A stretch of DNA of 24,786 bases from a virus. Below are positions 10,501 to 17,533 of the stretch, piece by piece. The stretch spans positions 1 to 24,786 of IMG/VR virus record IMGVR_UViG_3300031841_000093. One strand, 5' to 3'. Both the position numbers and the translations under genes were made by a program. Positions within the stretch are counted from its first letter, which is position 1. The number at the start of each line of letters is the position of its first letter. The notes under the pieces were generated by a model, which worked only from the letters and a program-made list of their open reading frames with translations, was not told the origin of the DNA and did not search any database.

Positions 10501-11079
10501 TATGAGGAAGATAGTATTGTAAAAGGTTATTCAAAGGTTGAGTCTGGATTGCTTGGATTGCCCTTTCAATTTATGAGTTATTCTTTTGCAGCGATGAATA
10601 AAGTAACTGGTGCTTATTCTCAGAATCAAATTAAAAATAGAATGGCAGGTGTATTTGCAGCAATGGGTCTTGGTTATCTTTCTGTTAAAATTAAAACACC
10701 AGACTTTGCTTGGGAAGATATGGACACCTCTGATAAGTTTATACGTGCTTTTGACCAAAGCGGATTACTATCTCTTTATTCTGATTTAATGTATACATCT
10801 ATTTCGACTTCAATGGCTCTTGGGCATGGCAATTATATGGAGGGATTAGTTTCTGCTAAGTTTCCTCAAGACCCAGACGCTATTGCTGCATTTACTGGTA
10901 TTATGGGCGCAGGTCCAAGCATAACAAGTGACCTTACGATTAACCCTGCTATTGATTTCCTCAATGGAGATTATGGCGAAGGTGCTAAAGATTTTATGAG
11001 AAGTTTGCCTTTTGCTAGGCTTTGGCTATGGAAAGATGAAATGAACTCGTTCTCATTAGGTCTTTCTCGTTCTTTTTAA
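7555..11079 (+). CDS. Large internal virion protein (gp16-like)
   Basis: 1174-aa protein, the largest in the window, in the gp16 position. Residues about 110-180 contain a hydrophobic, glycine-rich segment (LAAGIVDPINLVALPFGG, then GIARSLARGG) seen in many podovirus internal proteins. Residues about 514-570 form a strongly charged coiled coil, followed by MPRYWN. The C-terminus (LGLPFQFMSYSFAAMNKVTG and the final SLPFARLWLWKDEMNSFSLG) resembles gp16-type ends, and a membrane-contacting role is plausible. T7 gp16 has an N-terminal lytic transglycosylase; I see no such domain here. The ATG directly follows the upstream stop with only a weak ribosome site, so coupling is expected. Confidence 0.74.
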   Translation: MAVDLRYAIAPLTTLPETAVEEYEYDPTTWDTIKAQLDYSYGGLIDSFRNEARFRHLDMDLEYNPLEDIEGYEDYFDSLVFAKNRDHMAILKSQIDERNESREILAQSSLIQNLAAGIVDPINLVALPFGGPTIGIARSLARGGVAAGLTQAAIEVPRLMTDPTATGGEAGLNITATAVFGSMISGATSIPLSRRALAFQRHEQTHKEFMESLDISEDVGNITADDIASKLNREERKYGGLKQEEVMDYIKKEEKVLFGIEENIPSLDAEIKQAQINFDIASRENISIAERIGFQRELQALQSKRISLGKAQQESSEILNNLKKERSIRSFEDAQVKGVDDAYSLDSNLFIDSPFFKFVTTPFKRVLQSNISQSAKKSMLKLANDSGLAIAVNRFGKIVGPSVYQKAKLMEAEWVQTDSILKRVWGNSIGEKPKVKLGINFTDVIEHGSKIKGKFTGTNKSRTYNDFLKQANEKRINGIKGATDSEQQAIEAMNAFYKNWEDRLEDIGLLGSSGKLSDDIDFLRKKIDRLELKQAKYKSKKLKTFYKNKIARLKEEIEEKELTLETIKDYDLKPANEDVFMPRYWNISAIKKDRARLEKIIANWYSEHPYIYAKVNGKYVRQELDPDPDKIKRRAQQTVDNILGIKDVADPEVVAYGYGKSKHLRHRELDIPNKLVYDFIVQDPMAIMRTYAHKTAGVYQFYKEFGRRDIVDVLEDLEEDMLIEGKSQKDINVFRKDFKAMYDRIVGSPMSDPSRWDNQVVNVMKDFAYLNYLGSAGFSAIPDFSRIIMEHEIGDVVKGLTSILDENAMKLTKADREAANEGLDIMVGSSHLRMTEHMSNNPMQNGVWDVARNVYSIANLLGPMTVIAKELDSIVRGHTLMKLSLKLANNESISNKDVTYLARYNIDKPMAERIAKMPYQKSGRELFLANTTEWTDAEATETFRSALSSGILNTVMMGTPADKPIITDGVVYVPHKIARAFGYEEDSIVKGYSKVESGLLGLPFQFMSYSFAAMNKVTGAYSQNQIKNRMAGVFAAMGLGYLSVKIKTPDFAWEDMDTSDKFIRAFDQSGLLSLYSDLMYTSISTSMALGHGNYMEGLVSAKFPQDPDAIAAFTGIMGAGPSITSDLTINPAIDFLNGDYGEGAKDFMRSLPFARLWLWKDEMNSFSLGLSRSF

Positions 11080-11080
11080 T

Positions 11081-11102
11081 TGTGCGGATAGAATCGCTTT
11101 TT
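11081..11102 (+). terminator. Weak terminator-like hairpin after internal virion genes
   Basis: A short stem, GC (84-85) plus GAT (87-89) with one bulged G, pairs with ATC and GC (11093-11097) around an AGA loop and runs into five T residues (11098-11102). It lies two bases after the gp16-like stop. The stem is short, so efficient termination is doubtful. Confidence 0.3.
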
Positions 11103-11107
11103 GTGCG

Positions 11108-11136
11108 TTGCAGCTTTTTAAATTGATTTATATTCT
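11108..11136 (+). promoter_or_regulatory. Possible promoter for the tail fibre module
   Basis: TTGCAG (11108-11113) and TATTCT (11131-11136) are separated by 17 bases; TATATT (11129-11134) overlaps at 15 bases spacing. Each matches the sigma70 consensus only partly. It lies in the only sizeable gap between structural genes, 21 bases before the fibre start codon. TGTGCG followed by CTTTTT occurs twice here (from 11081 and from 11102), which could belong to a phage-specific signal. Confidence 0.3.
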
Positions 11137-11157
11137 GCACTCAAATGAGGATTTATT

Positions 11158-12936
11158 ATGACGATTAATATTGCAGATAATTCACCGCGTATTTCTTACA
11201 CAGTAGCGCAAGGGCAAACGCAAACAAGCTTTGCAGTACCATTTGAGTTTTTTGATAATGCAGATCTGAATGTATATGTAGATGGGACACTCAAAACAAT
11301 TACTACTGACTACACTGTTTCAGGTGGTGACGGTTCTACTGGTACTGTTTCTATGTCTGTTACAGGTAGCACTGGTGGGTCTACTGTTGTTATTACCCGT
11401 GATATTGAATTAGAGAGAACAACTGATTTTCCTGTTTCTGGCGCTTTTAACATTGTTGCACTGAATACAGAGCTAGATAGATTGGTTGCTATTGCTGCTG
11501 ACCTTGAGGATCAATCTAATCGTGCGTTGCAGCTTACAGATTTTGATGCTGCGGTGTCACTCGTCCTCCCCGATGTCGACACTCGTAAAGGAAAGACACT
11601 CGCTTTCAATGCATCAACTGGCGCAGTAGAAGCAGGACCAAGTATTACCGACGTACAAACTGTTTCTGCTGCGTCTACTGACATAGCATTACTTGCTGAT
11701 ATACAAGATGGGACTACAGCAACTAATGCAATAACTACTGTAGCTTCTAACAATTCTAATATATCTACAGTAGCAGGAATATCTGCAAACGTAACAACAG
11801 TCGCAGGTAATAATGCTAATGTTACAACAGTTGCTACAGATTTAAGCGGATCAGATACTATTGGAACTGTTGCAGGTTCTATATCAAATGTTAATACAGT
11901 TGGTAGTAGTATTTCTAATGTAAATACTGTTGCTACAGATTTGAGCGGTTCTAATAATATAGGAACTGTCGTTACTAATATTGCAAATATAAATACTGTT
12001 GGTGGTATTTCAGGTAATGTTACTACAGTAGCAGGTATCTCAAGTAATATAACTACTTTAGCAGGAATAAGTTCTGACATTACAGCAGTTGCTAATGTGG
12101 ATACTGAACTTACAGCCGTAAGTGCTAAAATTACAGAGGTTCAAACAGTTGCTAATGATCTTAATGAAAGCATTTCTGAGATAGAAACTGTTGCAAATGA
12201 TTTAACTTCTGGAAGTTTTATTGCAGGAACTGAATATGATTTTGGTTCTATTACAAACGCAACTACTGGAACGTCTGGTTCTCCTGATGGTTTTATAGTT
12301 ACTGTTTATAATAATCTTTCTGATATTACTTCTGTTGCAGGTCAGGTTTCAAACATATCAACTGTTGGCTCTATATCTAGCGATGTAACAACAGTAGCAG
12401 GTATATCTAGTAATGTAACAACGGTTGCAGGAATATCTAGTAATGTAACTAGTGTTGCAGGTGTAAGCTCAAGTATTCCTACAGTAGCAGGTATTTCTAG
12501 CGATGTGTCTACAGTAGCAGGAATATCAAGCAATGTTTCTACAGTAGCGTCTAATGTTTCTAGTATAAATGATTTTGCTGCTCGTTATCGAATTGGCACA
12601 ACAGACCCAACAACAAGTCTTGATGCAGGTGATATGTTTTATAACACCTCTACAACAACTTTAAAAATATATAATGGTTCTGCTTGGGAAGCAGGTGTAA
12701 CAGCAGGTTCTGGTTTCTTATCCCAGTCAAGCAACTTAGCTGATTTACAAAGTGCTTCAACAGCAAGAACAAATCTAGGTTTGGGAACTGCGGCAACATC
12801 TGCAACAGGCGATTTTGCGGCTGCTTCTCACACACATACATTATCTGAAATAACAGATAGTGGAACTATGGCATCTCAAAATGCCAATAATGTAAATATA
12901 ACTGGCGGCATCATTGATGGCGGCTCAATCGTGTAA
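11158..12936 (+). CDS. Tail fibre with gp17-like anchor and decapeptide repeats
   Basis: 592-aa fibre. Residues 1 to about 128 look like the T7 gp17 N-terminal anchor domain (FAVPFEFFDNADLNVYVDG, DYTVSGG, RDIELERTTDF, ALNTELDRLVAIAADLED), which attaches the fibre to the tail. Residues about 193-330 and 391-470 consist of ten-residue repeats of the form TTVAGISSNV; the second block has eight units in register. The end (ARTNLGLGTAATSATGDFAA, SHTHTLSEITD) is typical of phage fibres, but the protein stops soon after, without a receptor-binding head. The two following genes may supply that part. Weak SD with GAGG eight bases upstream of the ATG. Confidence 0.85.
   Translation: MTINIADNSPRISYTVAQGQTQTSFAVPFEFFDNADLNVYVDGTLKTITTDYTVSGGDGSTGTVSMSVTGSTGGSTVVITRDIELERTTDFPVSGAFNIVALNTELDRLVAIAADLEDQSNRALQLTDFDAAVSLVLPDVDTRKGKTLAFNASTGAVEAGPSITDVQTVSAASTDIALLADIQDGTTATNAITTVASNNSNISTVAGISANVTTVAGNNANVTTVATDLSGSDTIGTVAGSISNVNTVGSSISNVNTVATDLSGSNNIGTVVTNIANINTVGGISGNVTTVAGISSNITTLAGISSDITAVANVDTELTAVSAKITEVQTVANDLNESISEIETVANDLTSGSFIAGTEYDFGSITNATTGTSGSPDGFIVTVYNNLSDITSVAGQVSNISTVGSISSDVTTVAGISSNVTTVAGISSNVTSVAGVSSSIPTVAGISSDVSTVAGISSNVSTVASNVSSINDFAARYRIGTTDPTTSLDAGDMFYNTSTTTLKIYNGSAWEAGVTAGSGFLSQSSNLADLQSASTARTNLGLGTAATSATGDFAAASHTHTLSEITDSGTMASQNANNVNITGGIIDGGSIV
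11734..12567 (+). repeat. Intragenic 30-bp tandem repeats in the fibre gene
   Basis: DNA encoding the ten-residue units repeats with a 30-base period. The cleanest block is 12328-12567 (eight units); adjacent copies near 12390-12450 differ at only a few third positions. The first block, 11734-12145, is interrupted by TDLSGSDTIG-type and longer insertions. Such units can expand or contract by recombination and so change fibre length. Confidence 0.8.
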
Positions 12937-12946
12937 GGAATAAATT

Positions 12947-13498
12947 ATGGCAACTTCTATTAGATTACGCGGCGGTACAACATCACAGCACTCATCATTT
13001 ACTGGTGCTGCTAAAGAAATAACCGTTGATACAGATAAAAATACTATTGTAGTTCATGATGGTTCTACAGCAGGTGGTATTCCTCTTGCAAAAGCAAGTG
13101 AAGTATTTGGTGGTACATACACAGGTGATGTAGATATTACTGGTGAGTTAATTGTTGATAGCTACAACGAAACATATGCAGCCGTTACATCAAGCTCTAA
13201 CGCTACAACAGTCGACTGTGAGAACGGCAACGCCTTCAGCCACACATTAACTGAGAATACTACGTTTACATTTAGCAATCCCCCTGCGTCTGGCACTGCA
13301 TTTAGCTTTAGCATAGAGATCATCCAAGACGCATCAGCATCAGGCTACACCGTGACATGGCCTACCTCTGTAGATTGGCCTTCAGCTACAGCCCCAACCC
13401 TCACAGCAACGGCATCAGCGAAGGATGTGTTTGTATTCTACACAAGAGATGGCGGTACGAACTGGTACGGATTTACGGCAGGTCAAGCGTTAGGATAA
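12947..13498 (+). CDS. Short tail fibre protein with Mtd-like N-terminus
   Basis: 183-aa protein. Residues 2-50 (IRLRGGTTSQHSSFTGAAKE, ITVDTDKNTIVVHDGSTAGG) match the short N-terminal domain found on many fibre proteins and named after the major tropism determinant of Bordetella phage BPP-1. Residues about 70-183 are a beta-rich domain (TVDCENGNAFSHTLTENTTF, PPASGTAFSFSIEI, TWPTSVDWPSA, ending DGGTNWYGFTAGQALG) that recurs at fibre ends in marine phages. AAGGA, overlapping the stop of the preceding fibre gene, lies seven bases before the ATG. It probably forms part of the distal fibre. No reverse transcriptase or template repeat of a diversity-generating system is visible nearby. Confidence 0.75.
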   Translation: MATSIRLRGGTTSQHSSFTGAAKEITVDTDKNTIVVHDGSTAGGIPLAKASEVFGGTYTGDVDITGELIVDSYNETYAAVTSSSNATTVDCENGNAFSHTLTENTTFTFSNPPASGTAFSFSIEIIQDASASGYTVTWPTSVDWPSATAPTLTATASAKDVFVFYTRDGGTNWYGFTAGQALG

Positions 13499-13504
13499 AC
13501 CAAC

Positions 13505-15520
13505 ATGGCAAGTAAAAAGAAATTACTCCAAGCAGCCGCAGGTGCAGCAGGTGCTGAAGCTCTCGATATAGATGATGTGTTCAGCACTTATTTGTATGAG
13601 GGGACAGGGTCTTCGTTTTCAATAAATAACAACATAGACCTTAATGGCGAGGGTGGTCTGGTTTGGTTAAAAGAAAGAACCAGTGTCGGGTCTTTAGGTT
13701 GGCACTCTTTTTTTGATACAGCAAGAGGTACAGCAAAGTATTTATCTTCTAATAATAATAGTGCTGAAGCGTCTAGCTCAGGGGTAACTGCTTTTAATTC
13801 TAATGGTTTTACTTTGGGAGACACTGGCCTAGTAAATCAAAATACTGGTGATTTCGTCTCTTGGACATTTCGCAAAGCCCCTAAGTTCTTTGATGTTGTG
13901 ACATACTCAGGACAAAATACTGACTTGGCTCTTTCACATAACTTAGGGGTTGCCCCTGGCATGGTTATCGTGAAAAGAACGAATACAACTGGAAGTTGGG
14001 CTGTCTATCATAGAGGTTTAAACCTTTCAGACAATTTAATTTTAAATAACACTAGCGACACTGGTTCAAATAATTGGTGGACAACTACCGCACCTACTGA
14101 TACCACATTTAATTTATTAGGCAATAAAGCAAACACAAACCAATCGGGAAGTACTTATGTAGCCTACTTATTCGCACACAATGACGGTGACGGTGAGTTC
14201 GGCCCTGATAGTGACCAAGATATTATCAAGTGTGGAAGTTATACTGGTGTAAGTGCTACAGAAATAAGTGTAGACCTTGGGTTTGAACCTCAATGGGTTA
14301 TGATTAAAAGAGCTACTAGTGTTTCTTTAGCATCTTACGCAAGTTGGTTTATGCAAGATACAATGCGAGGTATGGTAGCCAAAGGCGCAGACGCTAAAGA
14401 TAATGTTTTATATGCAAACAAAAGCTCCGCTGAAGGTTTTAGAGGTGATGGAACTAGTTCTACAACAACTGAAATACAAATACACCCTAATGCTACTGGA
14501 TTTACTGTACCATCAACTAACAGCGTTGAAGTAAACCAAGCAGGTGAAACCTACATCTACATGGCAATCAGGCGTGGCCCACTCGCAGAGCCAGAGAGTG
14601 CGACTGATGTGTTTCAACCTCATATTTACACTGGTGATGGAAGCACAAGAAAACAAGACTTAAATATAACTCCTGACATGGTTATAAACATGAGCAGGAG
14701 TGTTTCTGGTGACTCAAATGCTCTCAACGATAGGTTAAGAGGATCTGGGAAAGAATTGTATACAAGTGGTACTGGAGGTGAAGTTCAGCAAAGTCTAGGT
14801 ATGCAGTTTGACTATACTAATGCAATAGAAGTGCAAGACTATAGAGACACTAATAACGCTACTTATCTCAATCTTTGTTGGAAGCGTGCGCCCTCGTATT
14901 TCGACTGTGTTTGCTACAGCGGCAACGGAACAGCAGGGCGTACTGTAAGCCATAACCTTGGTATACCACCTGAGATGATGTGGGTGAAGTGTCGAAGTGA
15001 GTCTCAAGCTTGGGTTGTATATCATAAAGGTATGGATAGTAGTGCGCCAGAAGACTATGGTATCTATTTAAATGATACTACAGGTAGAGTAGACTCAGCA
15101 AACTTTTGGAATGATACTGCACCGACATCATCTGTGTTTACTTTAGGAGTGGCAGGAAAAACAAACGGAAGTTCAAAAACCTACATAGCCTACCTTTTCG
15201 CTACTGTCCCAAATGTCAGTTTCGTTGGAAGCTATACTGGGAATGACAATGGATCAAACAGTCAGGTTATTGACTGTGGGTTTAGCAGTGGCGCTAGGTT
15301 TGTTCTAATAAAACTAACAAGTACAGGTGGCTATGACTGGTACGTCTTTGACACTGAAAGAGGCATTGTCGCAGGGGATGATCCATATTTATTACTAAAT
15401 ACTACTGGTACAGAGCAAACTGTAGCAGATATGATAGACCCAAATAGTTCTGGATTTGAGGTAACAGGTAGTACCTTAAATGTGTCAGGTGCATCATACA
15501 TCTTCTACGCAATCGCATAA
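13505..15520 (+). CDS. Modular tail/host-binding protein (six similar units)
   Basis: 671-aa protein with the start MASKKKLLQAAAGAAGAEAL seen in marine phage tail proteins (DUF7483-like, from memory). About six related units of roughly 100 residues lie in tandem (about 22-125, 126-225, 237-360, 367-463, 464-565, 566-671). Each tends to have a YSG or YTG turn, a hydrophobic stretch with IVK or WVK, an aromatic strand (WAVYHRG, WVVYHKG, WYVFDTERG), a GF-T or T-F-L stretch, and a TYIAYLFA-type end. The units look like beta-sandwich (lectin-like) domains, so surface sugar binding is a fair guess. TTAGGA precedes the ATG by nine bases. Confidence 0.7.
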   Translation: MASKKKLLQAAAGAAGAEALDIDDVFSTYLYEGTGSSFSINNNIDLNGEGGLVWLKERTSVGSLGWHSFFDTARGTAKYLSSNNNSAEASSSGVTAFNSNGFTLGDTGLVNQNTGDFVSWTFRKAPKFFDVVTYSGQNTDLALSHNLGVAPGMVIVKRTNTTGSWAVYHRGLNLSDNLILNNTSDTGSNNWWTTTAPTDTTFNLLGNKANTNQSGSTYVAYLFAHNDGDGEFGPDSDQDIIKCGSYTGVSATEISVDLGFEPQWVMIKRATSVSLASYASWFMQDTMRGMVAKGADAKDNVLYANKSSAEGFRGDGTSSTTTEIQIHPNATGFTVPSTNSVEVNQAGETYIYMAIRRGPLAEPESATDVFQPHIYTGDGSTRKQDLNITPDMVINMSRSVSGDSNALNDRLRGSGKELYTSGTGGEVQQSLGMQFDYTNAIEVQDYRDTNNATYLNLCWKRAPSYFDCVCYSGNGTAGRTVSHNLGIPPEMMWVKCRSESQAWVVYHKGMDSSAPEDYGIYLNDTTGRVDSANFWNDTAPTSSVFTLGVAGKTNGSSKTYIAYLFATVPNVSFVGSYTGNDNGSNSQVIDCGFSSGARFVLIKLTSTGGYDWYVFDTERGIVAGDDPYLLLNTTGTEQTVADMIDPNSSGFEVTGSTLNVSGASYIFYAIA

Positions 15521-15546
15521 TCAACTGACGAAAGGAGTATCAACTG

Positions 15547-16056
15547 ATGTCAGAATATCGTGAAAGAACAACAGGCGAAGTTAAAACGCAAGGGCAATGG
15601 AGAGCAGACTTTGCTCATATGTCATTGCCTCGTGTCTGGAAAGCAGCAACGCTAGACGCACTGAACCTAGACCCAGTATTTGCAAGCCCAGCCGCTACAA
15701 TAGGCGCATATCAAGTAAGTGTACGTGATGGTGTCGAGCAAGATGCTAACGGCAACTGGGTTGAGAAGTATGTCGCAAGGGATATGTTTACTGATACGAC
15801 TGAGGATGGTGTAACCACCACCAAAGCAGAGCACGAAGCTGCGTATCAGGCTACACTAGATGCTACTACAGCCGAAGGTCACAGAGTAACACGTAACAAA
15901 CTCTTAGCTGACACTGATTGGACACAGATAAATGATAGTCCTCTAAGCAACGAAGATAAAACTGCATGGGCTACTTACAGACAAGAACTACGTGGTATTA
16001 CTGATCTAGACGCATGGCCTAACTTAGCAGATGATGACTGGCCTGTAGCTCCATGA
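15547..16056 (+). CDS. Tail assembly chaperone-like protein
   Basis: 169-aa protein. The C-terminal part (RNKLLADTDWTQINDSPLSN, TAWATYRQELRGITD, ending AWPNLADDDWPVAP) is the conserved pattern of phage tail assembly chaperone-like proteins (Phage_tail_APC), commonly found next to fibre genes. The N-terminal half (GEVKTQGQWRADFAHMSLPR) is a less familiar domain that may read as a fibre accessory. AAGGAG nine bases before the ATG is strong. The stop overlaps the next gene in ATGATGG. Confidence 0.72.
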   Translation: MSEYRERTTGEVKTQGQWRADFAHMSLPRVWKAATLDALNLDPVFASPAATIGAYQVSVRDGVEQDANGNWVEKYVARDMFTDTTEDGVTTTKAEHEAAYQATLDATTAEGHRVTRNKLLADTDWTQINDSPLSNEDKTAWATYRQELRGITDLDAWPNLADDDWPVAP

Positions 16057-16286
16057 TGGAAAAGGTTGCTATCATAATTGCTATTTCTGTGCAGTTTGGT
16101 GGCCTTGTTTGGTATGTGAGTACACTTGATAATAGTGTAGAGACCAATGCTAGAGAGATAGCTAGACATGAGATCAGTATAAACAAACTAGAAGATACTG
16201 CTCAGTCTCAAGCTTTGATGTCAGCTAGAATAGATGAGAATATAAAAGCTATCCGTGAAACATTGGAGAAAATGGCGGCTGAGTAA
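16053..16286 (+). CDS. Small membrane/coiled-coil lysis-cassette protein
   Basis: 77-aa protein (or 76 from the second ATG at 16056). Residues about 4-24 (VAIIIAISVQFGGLVWYVST) are one membrane helix; residues 28-74 form a charged helical segment likely to be a coiled coil. This N-in, periplasmic-helix layout recalls inner-membrane spanins, though it is short for one; another small membrane protein type is possible. Both possible starts overlap the upstream stop, with no separate ribosome site, so expression depends on coupling. The stop overlaps the next start (TAATG). Confidence 0.6.
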   Translation: MMEKVAIIIAISVQFGGLVWYVSTLDNSVETNAREIARHEISINKLEDTAQSQALMSARIDENIKAIRETLEKMAAE

Positions 16287-16762
16287 TGGACCCAGTTTCA
16301 TGTGTAGCTTTGGCAACAGGTGCGTATAAAACGCTTAGGGCTGCTATAAGCACAGGAAAAGATATTCAAGAAATGACTGGAACTTTGTCCCAATGGGGCA
16401 AGGCTTTCTCTGATTTTAGTAATCTAGAAGAAAGAGAAAAGAACCCACCATTCTGGAAGAAAACATTCAAAGGGTCTGATGAAGAAACTGCACTAGAGAT
16501 CTTCGCAAATAAAAAAAAGATGGAACAAATGAGGGCAGAGATTAAAGATCATATCTCATTTACCTACGGACCAAGCGCATGGAAGGAAGTATTACATATA
16601 GAGTCTGAAATGCGTAAGAAAAGAAAGCAAGAGTTGTATAAGAAACAGGAACAAATTGATGCGGTTATTAACTTTGCTATTGGTACTGTTATCTTTGCTA
16701 TTAGTGGCGGCATTTTGTTTTGTTTGTTTTATTTTCTTGGCAAATATCAGGGTAGATGGTGA
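16286..16762 (+). CDS. Conserved C-terminally anchored phage protein
   Basis: 158-aa protein: a helical, amphipathic N-terminus (ALATGAYKTLRAAISTGKDI), a basic central helix (FANKKKMEQMRAEIKDHISF, YGPSAWKEVLHIESEMRKKR) and a membrane helix at residues about 126-150 (FAIGTVIFAISGGILFCLFY) near the C-terminus. I recognise the overall pattern from uncharacterised marine podovirus proteins found beside holin and endolysin genes. A role in lysis or membrane remodelling is inferred from position only. The gene is coupled on both sides through one-base stop/start overlaps. Confidence 0.62.
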   Translation: MDPVSCVALATGAYKTLRAAISTGKDIQEMTGTLSQWGKAFSDFSNLEEREKNPPFWKKTFKGSDEETALEIFANKKKMEQMRAEIKDHISFTYGPSAWKEVLHIESEMRKKRKQELYKKQEQIDAVINFAIGTVIFAISGGILFCLFYFLGKYQGRW

Positions 16763-16923
16763 TGTGGTTTTTAGTTTGGATGCAATTCCTGAATGGAACT
16801 TTTACTTACTATCAGATTGGAACTTATGGTTCAGAGGAGATGTGTGAGTTGGAGAAGGCAGAAGCGTCTGTTATAATTACTAATAACAATTCTGCTGTTC
16901 ATTGCTTATATACTAACAAGTGA
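16762..16923 (+). CDS. Small exported two-cysteine protein (53 aa)
   Basis: 53-aa ORF short enough to be missed by length filters. It starts at ATG within TGATG, sharing the final A of the upstream TGA, and ends at TGA 16921-16923. The product begins with a hydrophobic stretch (MWFLVWMQFLNGTFTYYQIG) and has two cysteines (C28, C48) flanking a small polar segment, as expected for an exported periplasmic peptide with one disulfide. It fills an otherwise empty gap between two coupled lysis genes, and GTGAGG at its stop provides the ribosome site of the next gene. I recall similar small ORFs at this spot in marine phages. Function unknown; a lysis accessory is likely. Confidence 0.6.
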   Translation: MWFLVWMQFLNGTFTYYQIGTYGSEEMCELEKAEASVIITNNNSAVHCLYTNK

Positions 16924-16931
16924 GGTTTTAC

Positions 16932-17177
16932 ATGGCGCATACTGTAGTAGATGATTGGAAGATAATACCGAGGCTGATGATGTTGGCTGTAACAGTTCTT
17001 ACATATCAAGCTGTTCATTGGTATATGGCATTACCTTCCCCAAGCTTAGAGCAATCAGGACTAGTGTCTGTTTGTATGGGCGCATTAACAGGATGCTTTG
17101 GCATTTGGATGTCGAAAGAATCAACACCAAGCAAGGGAGGTAACAATGTTACAATCACTGATAGGTCCGATTACTGA
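16932..17177 (+). CDS. Holin candidate 1 (two membrane helices)
   Basis: 81-aa protein from the ATG at 16932, preferred over an in-frame GTG at 16920 because GAGG lies six bases before the ATG. Two membrane helices are visible (about residues 15-34, MMLAVTVLTYQAVHWYMAL, and 43-60, LVSVCMGALTGCFGIWMS), followed by a polar tail. Size, topology and place just before a 3TM-type holin and the endolysin fit a class II holin. The last 32 bases overlap the start of the next gene. Confidence 0.62.
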   Translation: MAHTVVDDWKIIPRLMMLAVTVLTYQAVHWYMALPSPSLEQSGLVSVCMGALTGCFGIWMSKESTPSKGGNNVTITDRSDY

Positions 17178-17532
17178 GTTAGCAGGTGGTTGGCTGAAAG
17201 GTAAAGCAGATGCACAGGCGGCTGCTGCTAATCTAAAGCTAGTAGAGGCCGAGGCCAAAGCAACCATCATGAAGTCCGCTGCTACGAGTGAGGCTGAGTG
17301 GGAGAAGCTCATGGCCCAAGGCACTATGAACTCATGGAAAGACGAATATCTCGTTCTACTTTTCTCTATCCCACTTATTTTAGTGTTCACCGGTGAATGG
17401 GGGCGTAACGTCGTTGCAGAGGGCTTCACAGCATTGGAACAGATGCCAGAGTGGTATCAGTATACATTAGGTGTTATCGTAGCCAGTAGCTTTGCAGTGC
17501 GCTCTGCTACCAAGTTTTTTAAAAGGAAGTAA
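17146..17532 (+). CDS. Holin candidate 2 (Holin_3TM-like)
   Basis: 128-aa protein from ATG 17146, which has GGGAGG five bases upstream; an upstream ATG at 17098 in the same frame would add 16 unlikely residues. An Ala/Lys-rich helix (GGWLKGKADAQAAAANLKLV) precedes WKDEYLVLLFSIPLILVF (about 64-82) and a C-terminal membrane segment (WYQYTLGVIVASSFAVRSAT). This is the pattern of the 3TM-type holins also found in gene transfer agents (Pfam Holin_3TM family). It overlaps the previous holin candidate by 32 bases and ends one base before the endolysin start. Confidence 0.7.
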   Translation: MLQSLIGPITELAGGWLKGKADAQAAAANLKLVEAEAKATIMKSAATSEAEWEKLMAQGTMNSWKDEYLVLLFSIPLILVFTGEWGRNVVAEGFTALEQMPEWYQYTLGVIVASSFAVRSATKFFKRK

Positions 17533-17533
17533 A

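Noticed and set aside
11511-12080. 189-aa minus-strand ORF inside the fibre gene
   Set aside because: Mirror of the fibre decapeptide repeats; repeat DNA keeps the opposite frame open, and the plus-strand protein is clearly a fibre.
12947-13498. Diversity-generating retroelement target (Mtd-like N-terminus)
   Set aside because: The Mtd-like domain is common on ordinary fibres; no reverse transcriptase, template repeat or adenine-biased variable repeat is visible.
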